Assembly: GCF_900094705.1 (NCBI RefSeq)
Contig: NZ_FMAR01000015.1
Coordinates: 62,001 to 126,000, forward strand
Origin: Chitinophaga costaii
GTDB lineage: Bacteria > Bacteroidota > Bacteroidia > Chitinophagales > Chitinophagaceae
DNA length: 64,000 nt
Reading direction: 5' to 3'
In this document: one piece after another, positions 14,295-22,865 of the stretch
How positions within the stretch are numbered: position 1 is the stretch's first letter
Layout of the letters: each line of letters begins with the position of its first letter
The notes under the pieces: model-generated
The model's input: the letters and a program-made list of their open reading frames with translations, nothing else
Told to the model about the DNA's origin: nothing
Databases searched by the model: none
Translations under genes and position numbers: made by a program

Positions 14295-15671
14295 TTACTG
14301 GTTAATGCCAAAGTATTCCCAACCGGAAGCAGTATCGCGGGTACAGGTCATGTCTTGTGTACCGTTTTCCGAGGAAATGAATTTGCCATTGTTGCCCCGG
14401 AAAGCTACTTGTCCGGCACTATTGCTTACCCAATCAAATTTCTCCCAACCCTGAATGGTAGTGCGGTTGCAGTTAATGGCCTTCGTACCATTTTCGCTGG
14501 ATACATACAGGCCGTTGCTGCCTTGCAGGGCTATCTTGCCCCCGCCTGCATCTACAATTGTAAATTGTTCCCAACCTTGCACCTGGCTGGCATTACAGAT
14601 CATGGGGGCGGTGCCGTTTTTGCTACTTACATATTTTCCATTATAGCCTTTGAGCGTAATGGTTTGGCCAATGGGCGGCGCGCTATTGCTGCCATGGGCT
14701 ACCACTACTTCATGAATGGCGCTGAGCAGCGAATTGCTCCCGCTGGCATCTGCATTCAGATCCCAGATCATCACCCCACCGCCGGTAGAAAATGCAAGTT
14801 CCGTTTTGCTTTTAATGGTTGGAATGCCATTATAACCGATGCCCTGATAGCTGTCTGAGTTAGCACTTCCACCTCGGGACAGGATGTCTTTGTAATCTAC
14901 ATATTCTGTTGAAGAGCGGCCATAGAAGGGCAACCCAAGGATAGACTTGCCGGTAGAAAGCCCCCGTCCCTGCCAATAATTCAGGGAAGTTACCGCCAGC
15001 GAATAAGGGCTGTGATTGGCCCCGTCTCCATCATAGGCCATCAGGTTCAGGAAATCTACATAACCAAATACTGCAGCGCCCACGCCACTGCCCCCGTCAG
15101 AAATAACGGCAGCAGTGAGCAGCTTACCCCTGCTGTGCATCTCGGTGCTGAGTTGCAACATCAGGGCAGTATAATTGCTGGAAGAAGTACCATCGTCGGG
15201 GTATTCCCAATCAATGTCCACCCCGTCAAGATTGTAGGTGTTTATTAAATTAATGATGGCATTCACAAACGTGGTTCGTTTAGCAGCGGTACCAGACAGG
15301 CTTTCAAAACCACTATCGTCGCCATCGTTCCAACCCCCTACAGAGATGAGTACTTTTACGCTATGTTGATGTCCCAGCGTAACGAGTGATTGCAGTTTGG
15401 AGGGATTGTCCAGCCCCTGCAAAGTGCCGGATGCATTGGGCAAAATAAAGGCATAATTGATGTGAGTGAGTTTGGAGTACTGCACGGCATTTACATCGCC
15501 CGCCCAGGATGGCATGTAACCTACTACTTTAAAATCGGCGGCGGCAATAGCGCGGGGCACGGTGCTGGCACCATCCGAGGGTTTGTTAACTAGTTGCTTT
15601 GTACAGGCATTCATGCTCAGGAGGATGGCTAGGGCCACTAGTACATGGAGATAACTTACAAGTTTGATCAT
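14295..15671 (-). CDS. Secreted GH18 chitinase with beta-trefoil tail
   Basis: A 458-residue lipoprotein with an N-terminal signal peptide and lipobox (ILLSMNAC). The GH18 catalytic domain (about residues 40-340) carries DGVDIDWEYP, with Asp152, Asp154 and the acid catalyst Glu156. Other family motifs are HINYAF and ISVGGW. The C-terminal 115 residues contain three similar blocks with GKYVSSKNG, GLYVSSENG and GKFISSENG, which matches a fascin/ricin-like beta-trefoil carbohydrate-binding fold. It should hydrolyse chitin or related GlcNAc polymers at the cell surface. The ATG at 15671 is taken because it gives the signal peptide directly. It stands alone, not in a chitin locus. Confidence 0.93.
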   Translation of the reverse strand: MIKLVSYLHVLVALAILLSMNACTKQLVNKPSDGASTVPRAIAAADFKVVGYMPSWAGDVNAVQYSKLTHINYAFILPNASGTLQGLDNPSKLQSLVTLGHQHSVKVLISVGGWNDGDDSGFESLSGTAAKRTTFVNAIINLINTYNLDGVDIDWEYPDDGTSSSNYTALMLQLSTEMHSRGKLLTAAVISDGGSGVGAAVFGYVDFLNLMAYDGDGANHSPYSLAVTSLNYWQGRGLSTGKSILGLPFYGRSSTEYVDYKDILSRGGSANSDSYQGIGYNGIPTIKSKTELAFSTGGGVMIWDLNADASGSNSLLSAIHEVVVAHGSNSAPPIGQTITLKGYNGKYVSSKNGTAPMICNASQVQGWEQFTIVDAGGGKIALQGSNGLYVSSENGTKAINCNRTTIQGWEKFDWVSNSAGQVAFRGNNGKFISSENGTQDMTCTRDTASGWEYFGINQ

Positions 15672-16185
15672 GAAATTTGATTTTGATTTATGTATAATAG
15701 AAATGTTAAGACATAATAGGCCCGCAGGGGAAATCCCCACCTGCATAGTACTGGTAAAATGATGACTAAAAGCGGGTGTCTGCTTGTGTGTTACAGGTTA
15801 CAAAGTGTTTAAAAAATGAATAGAAGCAAGGGTGATGTCTTACACAGTACGGAGATATATCCTGCACTACTATACAAAAGACAAAGTATGCGTGTTAGTA
15901 ATGAACGGAAAATACGTACGGTAAATAATTGTTGGACAGATAAAGTGGTAGATAACATGGATATCCGGGTAACTTCACGAACCGGTGGTAGACGGTGGTT
16001 CTCTATGCTTCGTGATGAAGATATAAATAAAATCCGGGAAAACAAACCCCCTTAAGAAAACTTAAGGCAGGGCCTTAGCCATGTACTTATGCCGGGCTAC
16101 TGTTGTTTTGTAGATACCACTACCGGGCGTTGTGGAAATAATTATATTTGATGATCATCAGTTATCACCGTATTAATAGATCGTT
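15672..16185. other. Divergent intergenic region, chitinase/metallophosphoesterase
   Basis: This is 514 bases between two divergent genes. An open frame of 79 codons at 15816-16055 (plus strand) has no recognisable motif and I do not support it. A TATATTTG box at 16143-16150, 35 bases before the metallophosphoesterase ATG, fits the -7 consensus, but no -33 element stands at the right distance. Nothing else clear was seen. Confidence 0.4.
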
Positions 16186-17292
16186 ATGAAACGTTTGTCT
16201 GGCTTGTGTTTGCTATTGTGTTGGGTAACCATTACCTGTGCGCAATCATCCGGTGTTACGCATATCGTTTTTACTTCCGACGTGCACTTCGGCATCCTGC
16301 GCAAATCGTTCCGGGGTAATAAAAAAGTGCAGTCTGATGCGGTGAATAAGGCCATGGTGGCGCAGATCAATACCCTGCCGGGACTGGCATTGCCTGCAGA
16401 TAAAGGCGTAGGGGCTGGCCAGGCCATTCAACAGATCGGTTACCTGGCCATTACCGGTGATATCTGTAACCGCCAGCAGCCCCCTTCCCCGTCGGCCTCG
16501 GTATCATGGAAACAGTTTGTCAACGTATACCTTCACCAACTTTCCCTCCATGCCCAGTTACTGTTAGTGCCCGGTAATCATGACGTATCCAACGCTATCG
16601 GTTATTATAAACCGATGATACCCGCTACAGACAATGCTTCTCTGGTGGGGATCTACAACCTGATGTTAAAACCTGCTGTACCGAAAACAGCCGCCAGTTT
16701 CAATTTTAAAAAGGATAAGATCCATTATGCACGAAATATTGGCGGTGTACACTGCCTGTTCCTGGATGTATGGCCAGACGGGGAAGAACGTGCCTGGATG
16801 GAAAAAGACCTGCTTAGCATAGCTGCCAATGTGCCGGTACTCATCTTTACCCACGATCCCCCGGAAGGAGATCCGGCCCATTTTGTGAATCCATTTGTTC
16901 CGCATACGATCAACAAAAAAACCCAATACCAAAACCTGCTTTCCGATACGCTGCATGCCCCGCCGGGCGACGCTGATGAACAAACCGCGTTCGTTAAGTT
17001 TTTACAGGCCCACCGTAATATCAAAGCGTATTTTCATGGGCATCAAAACTGGAATCAGTTTTACACCTATACGGGGCCTGCCAAAAATGTATCACTACCC
17101 GTGTTCCGCGTAGACTCGCCCATGAAGGGCAAGGAGTCTGCCGAGGATGAACAACAACTTTCTTTCCAACTCATTAGCATGGACCCGGCAAATAAGCGGC
17201 TCACCGTGCGGCAACTGTTCTGGAATGTAAAGCCTAAAAAAGACGGTGGGCGCATGCAATGGGGTGATAGCAAGACAATCTCCCTTCAATAA
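16186..17292 (+). CDS. Secreted metallophosphoesterase
   Basis: A 368-residue calcineurin-like phosphoesterase with a cleavable signal peptide (first 20 residues, ending TCAQ). The di-metal motifs are present in order: SDVHFG near residue 30, GDIC near 92, GNHD near 130, FTHDPPEG near 223, and FHGHQNWNQF near 285. The last replaces the usual GHxH with GHQN, so one metal ligand may differ. The product is probably periplasmic; the substrate is unknown. A single gene, 96 bases upstream of the next unknown gene. Confidence 0.88.
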   Translation: MKRLSGLCLLLCWVTITCAQSSGVTHIVFTSDVHFGILRKSFRGNKKVQSDAVNKAMVAQINTLPGLALPADKGVGAGQAIQQIGYLAITGDICNRQQPPSPSASVSWKQFVNVYLHQLSLHAQLLLVPGNHDVSNAIGYYKPMIPATDNASLVGIYNLMLKPAVPKTAASFNFKKDKIHYARNIGGVHCLFLDVWPDGEERAWMEKDLLSIAANVPVLIFTHDPPEGDPAHFVNPFVPHTINKKTQYQNLLSDTLHAPPGDADEQTAFVKFLQAHRNIKAYFHGHQNWNQFYTYTGPAKNVSLPVFRVDSPMKGKESAEDEQQLSFQLISMDPANKRLTVRQLFWNVKPKKDGGRMQWGDSKTISLQ

Positions 17293-17388
17293 ATTTTGCC
17301 TGCCCCATGCCGCCATTGACAACAGGCCTTTCTTTTAACCGTAAACGATGAGAACAATTTGCTAATTTCGTTTTCAGAGAAAAGTTAT

Positions 17389-17871
17389 ATGAAAGCAGCC
17401 TCCATCGCGGATATTAAGAAAGAACTGACCCGGGTGCCTACCAAAGAACTGGTGGAAATGTGCCTGCGAATAGCCAAATACAAAAAAGAAAACAAAGAGT
17501 TACTTGCCTTCCTGCTCTTCGATGCCGACGATCTGCCACGGTATATTGCATCTGTAAAATCCTTGCTGGATGAAGAATTTGCAGGATTAAAATACCATAA
17601 TCTATACCTGGCCAAGAAAATGCTGCGCAGGATATTACGGCTTACCAACAAGCATATTAAATACACCGGTTCCAAACCCGTGGAGATAGAATTATTGCTA
17701 TATTTCTGCCAGCAATCGGCAGCATCGGGCGTTCCTATCCGGCAAAGTATACAACTGGGCAACATGTATGATCAATTACTAAAAAAAATCAGGGTAGCAA
17801 TAGAAACCCAGCATGAAGACTTGCAATATGATTACCGACGCGGACTGGAAGCTATACGGAAGGAATTTTAA
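17389..17871 (+). CDS. Conserved-looking helical protein, unknown function
   Basis: A 160-residue basic, all-helical soluble protein (KKELTRVPTKELVEMCLRIA at the start, many Lys/Arg pairs and Leu repeats). No catalytic motif, signal peptide or membrane span is visible. The ATG at 17389 is used; the upstream frame to 17359 only adds unlike residues. A TAATTTCG sequence at 17363-17370 is a 7/8 match to the -7 consensus. It is followed after 66 bases by another unknown gene on the same strand. I do not recognise the family. Confidence 0.75.
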   Translation: MKAASIADIKKELTRVPTKELVEMCLRIAKYKKENKELLAFLLFDADDLPRYIASVKSLLDEEFAGLKYHNLYLAKKMLRRILRLTNKHIKYTGSKPVEIELLLYFCQQSAASGVPIRQSIQLGNMYDQLLKKIRVAIETQHEDLQYDYRRGLEAIRKEF

Positions 17872-17937
17872 AAGCGGCTGCACCAGCCGGTATGCCGCCG
17901 GCAGGGACCATTTTATAAAGGTTTGAAAAGATGGATC

Positions 17938-18339
17938 ATGGAGAAAGAAAAATGCAGGACACAACTGCTGGAATTAATCATTAAACACGCAGAATATTTT
18001 CTAAAAGAGTCTGGCGAATTCTTTCCTTTTGGGGGTACGGTAGGGGGCGATAACGTAGTACGCTCGGCCGCAGCTTACCCGGGCGAAGAGCAGCCGGCAC
18101 CCAGCCAGGTGATAGGCCTGCTGAACGATGCGTTTGATAAAGGGCTGGAAAGCGGGCAATATAAAATGGTGGCTATCGGGGTAGATGTGCTGCTACCAGA
18201 AGACTGGATGGGAGAACGCCTGTCTGCCGTACAAATCATGGTGCGGGACCAAGAAGGCAAGGTAGGGGAATACCATTTGCCTTATTTTAAAGACACCGCC
18301 GGCGCATACGTATACTTGCCCCTGCGGGCCATTGTCTGA
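17938..18339 (+). CDS. Hypothetical protein
   Basis: A 133-residue acidic soluble protein. It starts with a helix (KCRTQLLELIIKHAEYFLKESGEFFPFGG), and has a conserved-looking VAIGVDVLLPEDW segment and an alternating beta pattern to the C-terminus (VQIMVRDQEGKVGEYHLPY). No known motif was found. The true ATG is at 17938; a TTG at 17923 in frame is ignored. It may be co-transcribed with 17389-17871. Not recognised. Confidence 0.7.
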   Translation: MEKEKCRTQLLELIIKHAEYFLKESGEFFPFGGTVGGDNVVRSAAAYPGEEQPAPSQVIGLLNDAFDKGLESGQYKMVAIGVDVLLPEDWMGERLSAVQIMVRDQEGKVGEYHLPYFKDTAGAYVYLPLRAIV

Positions 18340-18428
18340 AAAATAATTATATTTTTTAAAACACCTGCTGACATAAGGTTGTCACTTGCTGTAGTGTTCT
18401 TTGTATAGCACAACAAAAACACACACTT

Positions 18429-18920
18429 ATGACACTTATTCCCATCTTCCAGCAGGAGCTGGAAAACGAATCTGCCACCTCCCGCAAAATGCTGGAACGC
18501 GTTCCATCCCACAAACTCGATTGGCAACCCCATCCCAAAAGCATGACCCTGGGCCGGCTGGCCACCCATGTAGCCGAAATACCTGCATGGATAGAGATGG
18601 CACTATACACGGATGAGCTAGACTTTGAAAAAAATGCTTATGTGCCCCGCACTCCACAAAATACGGACGAAATATTGGACTATTTCCAGGAAGCCCTGCT
18701 GCGTGGCCGTGCTGCCCTGGAAACCAACGATGGCAGCCTGTTGGAAAAAGAATGGCTACTGCGTACCGGCGATCAGGTGCTTTACCGCACCACCAAAGCA
18801 GGCATGGTGCGCATGGCGCTGAACCAGATCACCCACCACCGTGCCCAGCTAGGGGTGTATCTCCGATTGCTGGACATCCCCATCCCGGGCAGTTATGGCC
18901 CGAGCGCAGACGAACATTAA
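18429..18920 (+). CDS. DinB-like four-helix protein
   Basis: A 163-residue DinB/YfiT-superfamily protein. The metal-site His residues are visible: LATHVAEIP (near residue 46) and HHRAQLGVYLRLL near residue 137, with the VPSHKLDWQPHPKSMTLGRL entry typical of the group. Known members are metal-dependent thiol transferases or are linked to DNA damage; here the role is open. It has its own terminator downstream at 18965-19009, so it is a single-gene unit. Confidence 0.9.
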   Translation: MTLIPIFQQELENESATSRKMLERVPSHKLDWQPHPKSMTLGRLATHVAEIPAWIEMALYTDELDFEKNAYVPRTPQNTDEILDYFQEALLRGRAALETNDGSLLEKEWLLRTGDQVLYRTTKAGMVRMALNQITHHRAQLGVYLRLLDIPIPGSYGPSADEH

Positions 18921-18964
18921 GATGAAGACTGCTTACTTTCCTTCCGCCCAAAATTGTTACACCC

Positions 18965-19009
18965 TGGTTAATACTTTTGCGCCAAAGCAATAGGTATTAA
19001 CCATTTTTT
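18965..19009 (+). terminator. Rho-independent terminator after the DinB gene
   Basis: TGGTTAATAC and GTATTAACCA pair perfectly over 10 bases, with an inner TTGC/GCAA helix, and TTTTTT follows at once. It ends the DinB transcript. Confidence 0.88.
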
Positions 19010-19155
19010 GATAACATGGGGTAGTGGATTTGCTGGCATGCTATCATTTAAATTACTGTATAGCAGGTGTTATATAAATGGAGAAAGAGGTTTACTTTTT
19101 TACCGGTCATTTCATTTCTTTCACCGGTCTTCCCAGGCGGGTAGCCTATGTAATG

Positions 19156-19186
19156 TTGCCCACCTCTCTTTATTAGCTCATCTTTG
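19156..19186 (+). promoter_or_regulatory. Bacteroidota-type promoter of the ABC-2 operon
   Basis: TTG (19156-19158) is followed after 20 bases by CATCTTTG (19179-19186), a 7/8 match to TAnnTTTG. The spacing is exactly the Bacteroidota norm. The ATG at 19217 would have a leader of about 25 bases. Confidence 0.6.
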
Positions 19187-19216
19187 CAGCATTCATTTAA
19201 AACGCTCTTATTTTCC

Positions 19217-19996
19217 ATGGATATTCAACATCAGTATGTGTTGCAGGTAGCAGATCTACAGGTGCATTACGGTCATTTTCAGGCAGTAAAAACCGTTGCT
19301 TTCGGCGTAAGATCGGGCGAGATCTTTGGGCTGCTGGGGCCCAACGGCGCAGGCAAAACCAGCACCCTCAGCGCCATTGAAGGGTTGGTTCGTCCCAATG
19401 CCGGGCAAATTACCGTAGCCGGATATAACATAGCTACGCATGCCCTGCAAGCCCGCGCAGCTATGGGCGTACAATTGCAGGCTACTAGTTTCCAGGCCGA
19501 ACTTACCATCTCTGAGATTGTTCGGCTGTACGGTGGTATTTACGGTGTTACCATCAGTACCGGCTATATGCAGCAATTGCTGGAAGGCATAGAACTGGCT
19601 GCTGCAGCGGGCAAACGCTATGGCCAGCTTTCCGGCGGTCAGCAGCAGCGGGTATCCCTGCTCATTGCTACCATTCACCAACCCCAATTGGTGTTGCTGG
19701 ATGAGCCTACCACGGGGCTGGATCCGCAATCCAGGCGGCACCTGTGGCAGCGCATGGAACAGATCCGGGAACAAGGCAATGGTGTACTGCTCACCACCCA
19801 CTCCATGGAAGAAGCGGAAGCTGTGTGCGATCGCATTGCCATTATCGATCATGGCAGCATCATTGCCATCGATACGCCGGAGGCTTTGATCGAAAAACAT
19901 CGCCACGATCCTGCCGTGGTCAGCGTTTCCCGCAAAGGGAAGATTACGTTGGAGGATGTATTTATTGGATTAACCGGTAGCGCCATCCGCGCCTGA
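19217..19996 (+). CDS. ABC-2 transporter ATP-binding protein
   Basis: A 259-residue ATPase of the CcmA/DrrA type. Seen: Walker A GPNGAGKTS, signature LSGGQQQRV, Walker B LVLLDEPTTGLDP and the switch His in LLTTHSMEEAE. The C-terminal tail (KGKITLEDVFIGLTG) is the usual ABC-2 coupling region. It powers export of an unknown substrate with the permease 17 bases downstream. The ATG at 19217 is preferred over an upstream TTG or ATG because of the promoter box at 19179-19186. Confidence 0.95.
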   Translation: MDIQHQYVLQVADLQVHYGHFQAVKTVAFGVRSGEIFGLLGPNGAGKTSTLSAIEGLVRPNAGQITVAGYNIATHALQARAAMGVQLQATSFQAELTISEIVRLYGGIYGVTISTGYMQQLLEGIELAAAAGKRYGQLSGGQQQRVSLLIATIHQPQLVLLDEPTTGLDPQSRRHLWQRMEQIREQGNGVLLTTHSMEEAEAVCDRIAIIDHGSIIAIDTPEALIEKHRHDPAVVSVSRKGKITLEDVFIGLTGSAIRA

Positions 19997-20013
19997 AAAA
20001 TAATAACCCTGTT

Positions 20014-20763
20014 ATGCAAAAAAATATTCCTAAAACAGCTACCGTACTAGCGTTCTTATTACAGGCCGATTTCACCACCCAGTGGCGCAACCGTCGTTCT
20101 TTTATACTGGTACTGCTGGTGCCAGTCATCATACTATTTACCTGGAAAAGCGCTATAGATAAAATTGGTGCCGCATTCGCATTCTCTACCGCTATCTCTA
20201 TCGGGCTGGTGGCCATTGGGCTTATGGGTTACCCCAATTCCATTGCAAGAGACCGGGAGAAGGGAGTGTTTCAGCGGCTGCGTGTAGCGCCTGTGCCGCG
20301 CTGGTCTATCATGGGTAGCCGCCTGGTGGTACAATTGGCCATGATATTGCTGGTAACTTTATGTGTGTATGCTGGTGGTTATTATTTCGATCATATTACC
20401 ATTTCACCAGCGGGTTATGTGATCACCATTTTTACCGCATTATTAGGAGGTGCCGTATACCTCAGTATAGGCCAGCTCATCGTAGGGCTGATCAAAAACC
20501 CCGAAACGGTTAATTCTACGGCACGCCTGATCTATTTTCTATTTATTATGGTAGGCATTCTTGGCGACCTGGGAGTGCTGGGTGTACAAATAAAACAACT
20601 CATTAATTGGTCGCCTTACGGAGTGGTGAAAGCCATTCTTGCAGGCGGTATGGATCATGCAAAATGGAACAAGGATACCACCATGGCATTAGCAGCCACC
20701 CTGGGTTATACAATGGTGTTTGCCACTATTGGTATCCGTAAATTCAAGTGGAGTGCTAAATAA
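20014..20763 (+). CDS. ABC-2 type permease
   Basis: A 249-residue membrane protein with six hydrophobic segments and the ABC-2 signature region (SIAREREKG-like: SIARDREKGVFQRLRVAPVPRW, near residue 70). It partners the ATPase just upstream to form an exporter of the drug/polysaccharide/unknown type. The stop is 18 bases from the end of the convergent DoxX gene, with no clear terminator between them. Confidence 0.92.
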   Translation: MQKNIPKTATVLAFLLQADFTTQWRNRRSFILVLLVPVIILFTWKSAIDKIGAAFAFSTAISIGLVAIGLMGYPNSIARDREKGVFQRLRVAPVPRWSIMGSRLVVQLAMILLVTLCVYAGGYYFDHITISPAGYVITIFTALLGGAVYLSIGQLIVGLIKNPETVNSTARLIYFLFIMVGILGDLGVLGVQIKQLINWSPYGVVKAILAGGMDHAKWNKDTTMALAATLGYTMVFATIGIRKFKWSAK

Positions 20764-20781
20764 AAAAGCAGCAGGATTTTT

Positions 20782-21234
20782 TTAACCGCCAAATCCGGCA
20801 GCGTATACCCATGCAAGGAGCAATAGTTGCATAGGTATACGGAACCATAGATAAGACAAGCCCGGACCGTCGTATCCGGCAGTTTCCAGGTTTATTTTTT
20901 TTAGGGCAGCATACACATTGGCTGGCAGGATTAGTATAAAAAACATCAGCAGGCAAATGGCTGTAACTGTGCGCAGCGCCGGTATTAATAGCCCTATAGC
21001 AGCCAGTATTTCCAGTAGCCCTGTAAAATATATCAGCGTTTTTTTGGCCGGCAAGAAGGGCGGTAGCATCATCATCATACCTTGGGTAAACAGGAAGTGC
21101 CCACTCGATGTAAGCAGCAACATAGTGCTCATGGCTATGCGTGCGGGCCACTGCCAGTGCCAGCCCCCTTGGATAAAATGCAGTACCAGTAAGGCTGTTC
21201 CAAAACTGCCGAGTAATACAATGAGTGGTTTCAT
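20782..21234 (-). CDS. DoxX-like membrane protein
   Basis: A 150-residue four-helix membrane protein. The MMMMLPPFLPAKKTLIYFTGLLEILAAIGLLIP segment (about residues 53-85) is typical of DoxX-like proteins of Bacteroidota. Related proteins are linked to thiol redox stress, but the function here is unknown. It is 64 bases downstream of the Crp-type regulator on the same strand, which may control it. Confidence 0.85.
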   Translation of the reverse strand: MKPLIVLLGSFGTALLVLHFIQGGWHWQWPARIAMSTMLLLTSSGHFLFTQGMMMMLPPFLPAKKTLIYFTGLLEILAAIGLLIPALRTVTAICLLMFFILILPANVYAALKKINLETAGYDGPGLSYLWFRIPMQLLLLAWVYAAGFGG

Positions 21235-21298
21235 GGCATGCGTTATTTACACCTAAAGTTCTACCACACCAGGCCTGTAAAAAATGACCCGGGTTAGT

Positions 21299-21877
21299 TT
21301 ATCGGGTTACCTGCCGCCGGATGCGGCTCAGGCTTTCGGGGTGAATGCCTAGGTAGGAGGAAAGGTGTTTCACCGAAATGCGGCTCACCATATCCTGGTG
21401 ACTGGCTAACAAGCGCAGGTAGCGCTCCCGGGCCGTAAGCGACAGCCATGCTAATTCCTTGCGGCTGCGGCGCATAAATTGCTGTTCGGCTATAACCCGG
21501 CCTATGCGTTCGGCAGCTGCGCTGCTGTGGTAAAGCTTGTGCAGGTCATCATGATGAATCTTCCAGGTAAGGGTGTTTTCCAATGCCTGAAGGTAAATGG
21601 CGGCGGGGCGTTGCTCCAGGAAGGAAGTAAATGCGGTCGCAAAATCGTGGGCGAAGAAAAAGTCAAGGGTGTATTCGCGTCCTTCCTTCAAAAAATAAGC
21701 GCGGGCCAGGCCGCTGCGTATAAAATAGATATAATGCTCCACCTCGCCTTCTGTACAAAGATATTCCTCCTTCTTAAATTCCTGGGCATGCAGGTGTTCG
21801 TGAAAGAAGGCCCATTCCACATCCGGGAAGGGTGTAAACCGCTCAATGGCGGCGCGCAGCAGCAGGGCGTCGTTCAT
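21299..21877 (-). CDS. Crp/Fnr-family regulator
   Basis: A 192-residue regulator with an N-terminal cyclic-nucleotide-binding beta-roll (about residues 15-120: FKKEEYLCTEGEVEHYIYFIRSGLARAYF) and a C-terminal winged helix (ISVKHLSSYLGIHPESLSRIRRQ, about residues 165-190). No Cys cluster like that of Fnr is present. Bacteroidota carry many such proteins without known ligand. It probably regulates the DoxX gene that follows it. Normal length. Confidence 0.9.
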   Translation of the reverse strand: MNDALLLRAAIERFTPFPDVEWAFFHEHLHAQEFKKEEYLCTEGEVEHYIYFIRSGLARAYFLKEGREYTLDFFFAHDFATAFTSFLEQRPAAIYLQALENTLTWKIHHDDLHKLYHSSAAAERIGRVIAEQQFMRRSRKELAWLSLTARERYLRLLASHQDMVSRISVKHLSSYLGIHPESLSRIRRQVTR

Positions 21878-22089
21878 ATAAATGAAGATACGGAGCAGCG
21901 GCGAGTATTGATAACCAGTATCGCAGCCAGCCTTTAAGTGGCTACGTAACTCCCACTATCATGTATGAAACTTATTACAAATCAATGATTTATAAAAAAT
22001 CAAAAAGAAATTTTGACTTGGCTGCACTATCCATCAATTTTTGTTATTAGATTTGCTTAACGGTGTTAAATAATTTAATGCCCTAAAAT

Positions 22090-22704
22090 ATGGGAAGCGT
22101 AGAAAGAAAACAGCGGCTTAAAGAAGATGTGCGGTGTAAAATCCTGGAAGCAGGGTGGAACATCGTTGTGGAGGAAGGCTGGCCTGCATTATCTATGCGT
22201 AAGATTGCTGATGCGATCGAATATACAGCCCCCATTATTTATGGGCATTTCCAGAGTAAAGACGCATTGCTACAGGAATTTACCCGCAAAGGGCATGTGT
22301 TGCTCAGTGCCAAAGTTAAAGAAGCCCGTACCAGCCATGATACCCTGGAAAAACAACTGGAAGCCATGTGGCTGGCCTATTGGGACTTTGCCTTTGAACA
22401 ACCGGCCTACTACAAACTAATGTACGGCGTGGAAATGGGCTGTTGCGAAGCTGGCATTATAGATTGCCCATTTACTGAAATGGCTTCTAAACAAGTACTC
22501 GATGTAATTACAGCATTGATTGCCGCTAGTAATCATCCGGAGCAAGACCCGGAACGCCGCTTTTACACCTGTTGGGCCATCCTGCATGGGCTGATTTCAC
22601 TTAATATGGTACAGAAAAATAGAGAAAGCTGCTTATCAGAAGAATTTAACCGTACCATTCTCAACGACGCCATTAAAGGAATTATCAAGACCATCTTACA
22701 GTAA
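22090..22704 (+). CDS. TetR/AcrR-family regulator
   Basis: A 204-residue TetR-type repressor. The N-terminal HTH spans about residues 10-55 (ILEAGWNIVVEEGWPALSMRKIADAIEYTAPIIYGHFQSKDALL). The C-terminal ligand domain is all-helical. It is 162 bases upstream of the RND efflux genes in the same direction, so it very likely represses them. A TAGATTTG box at 22048-22055 matches the -7 consensus. No clear operator palindrome was found by eye. Confidence 0.93.
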   Translation: MGSVERKQRLKEDVRCKILEAGWNIVVEEGWPALSMRKIADAIEYTAPIIYGHFQSKDALLQEFTRKGHVLLSAKVKEARTSHDTLEKQLEAMWLAYWDFAFEQPAYYKLMYGVEMGCCEAGIIDCPFTEMASKQVLDVITALIAASNHPEQDPERRFYTCWAILHGLISLNMVQKNRESCLSEEFNRTILNDAIKGIIKTILQ

Positions 22705-22865
22705 ATTATTTCCAAAACAATTTGAAGCACAGTAACTTACCTCATCCATAGGCCTTTTTAATCTTTGCTACTTAACACTGGTAAAAATCTTAACATCGGT
22801 AAAATTATCTAGTTTATGGATTGTTGCCCCCAATACACACACTATCACTCTCAAATTCATGATTT

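Noticed and set aside
15816..16055. A 79-codon plus-strand frame between the chitinase and metallophosphoesterase genes
   Set aside because: It has an ATG but no recognisable fold, promoter or neighbour link; composition looks like chance open frame in a regulatory gap.
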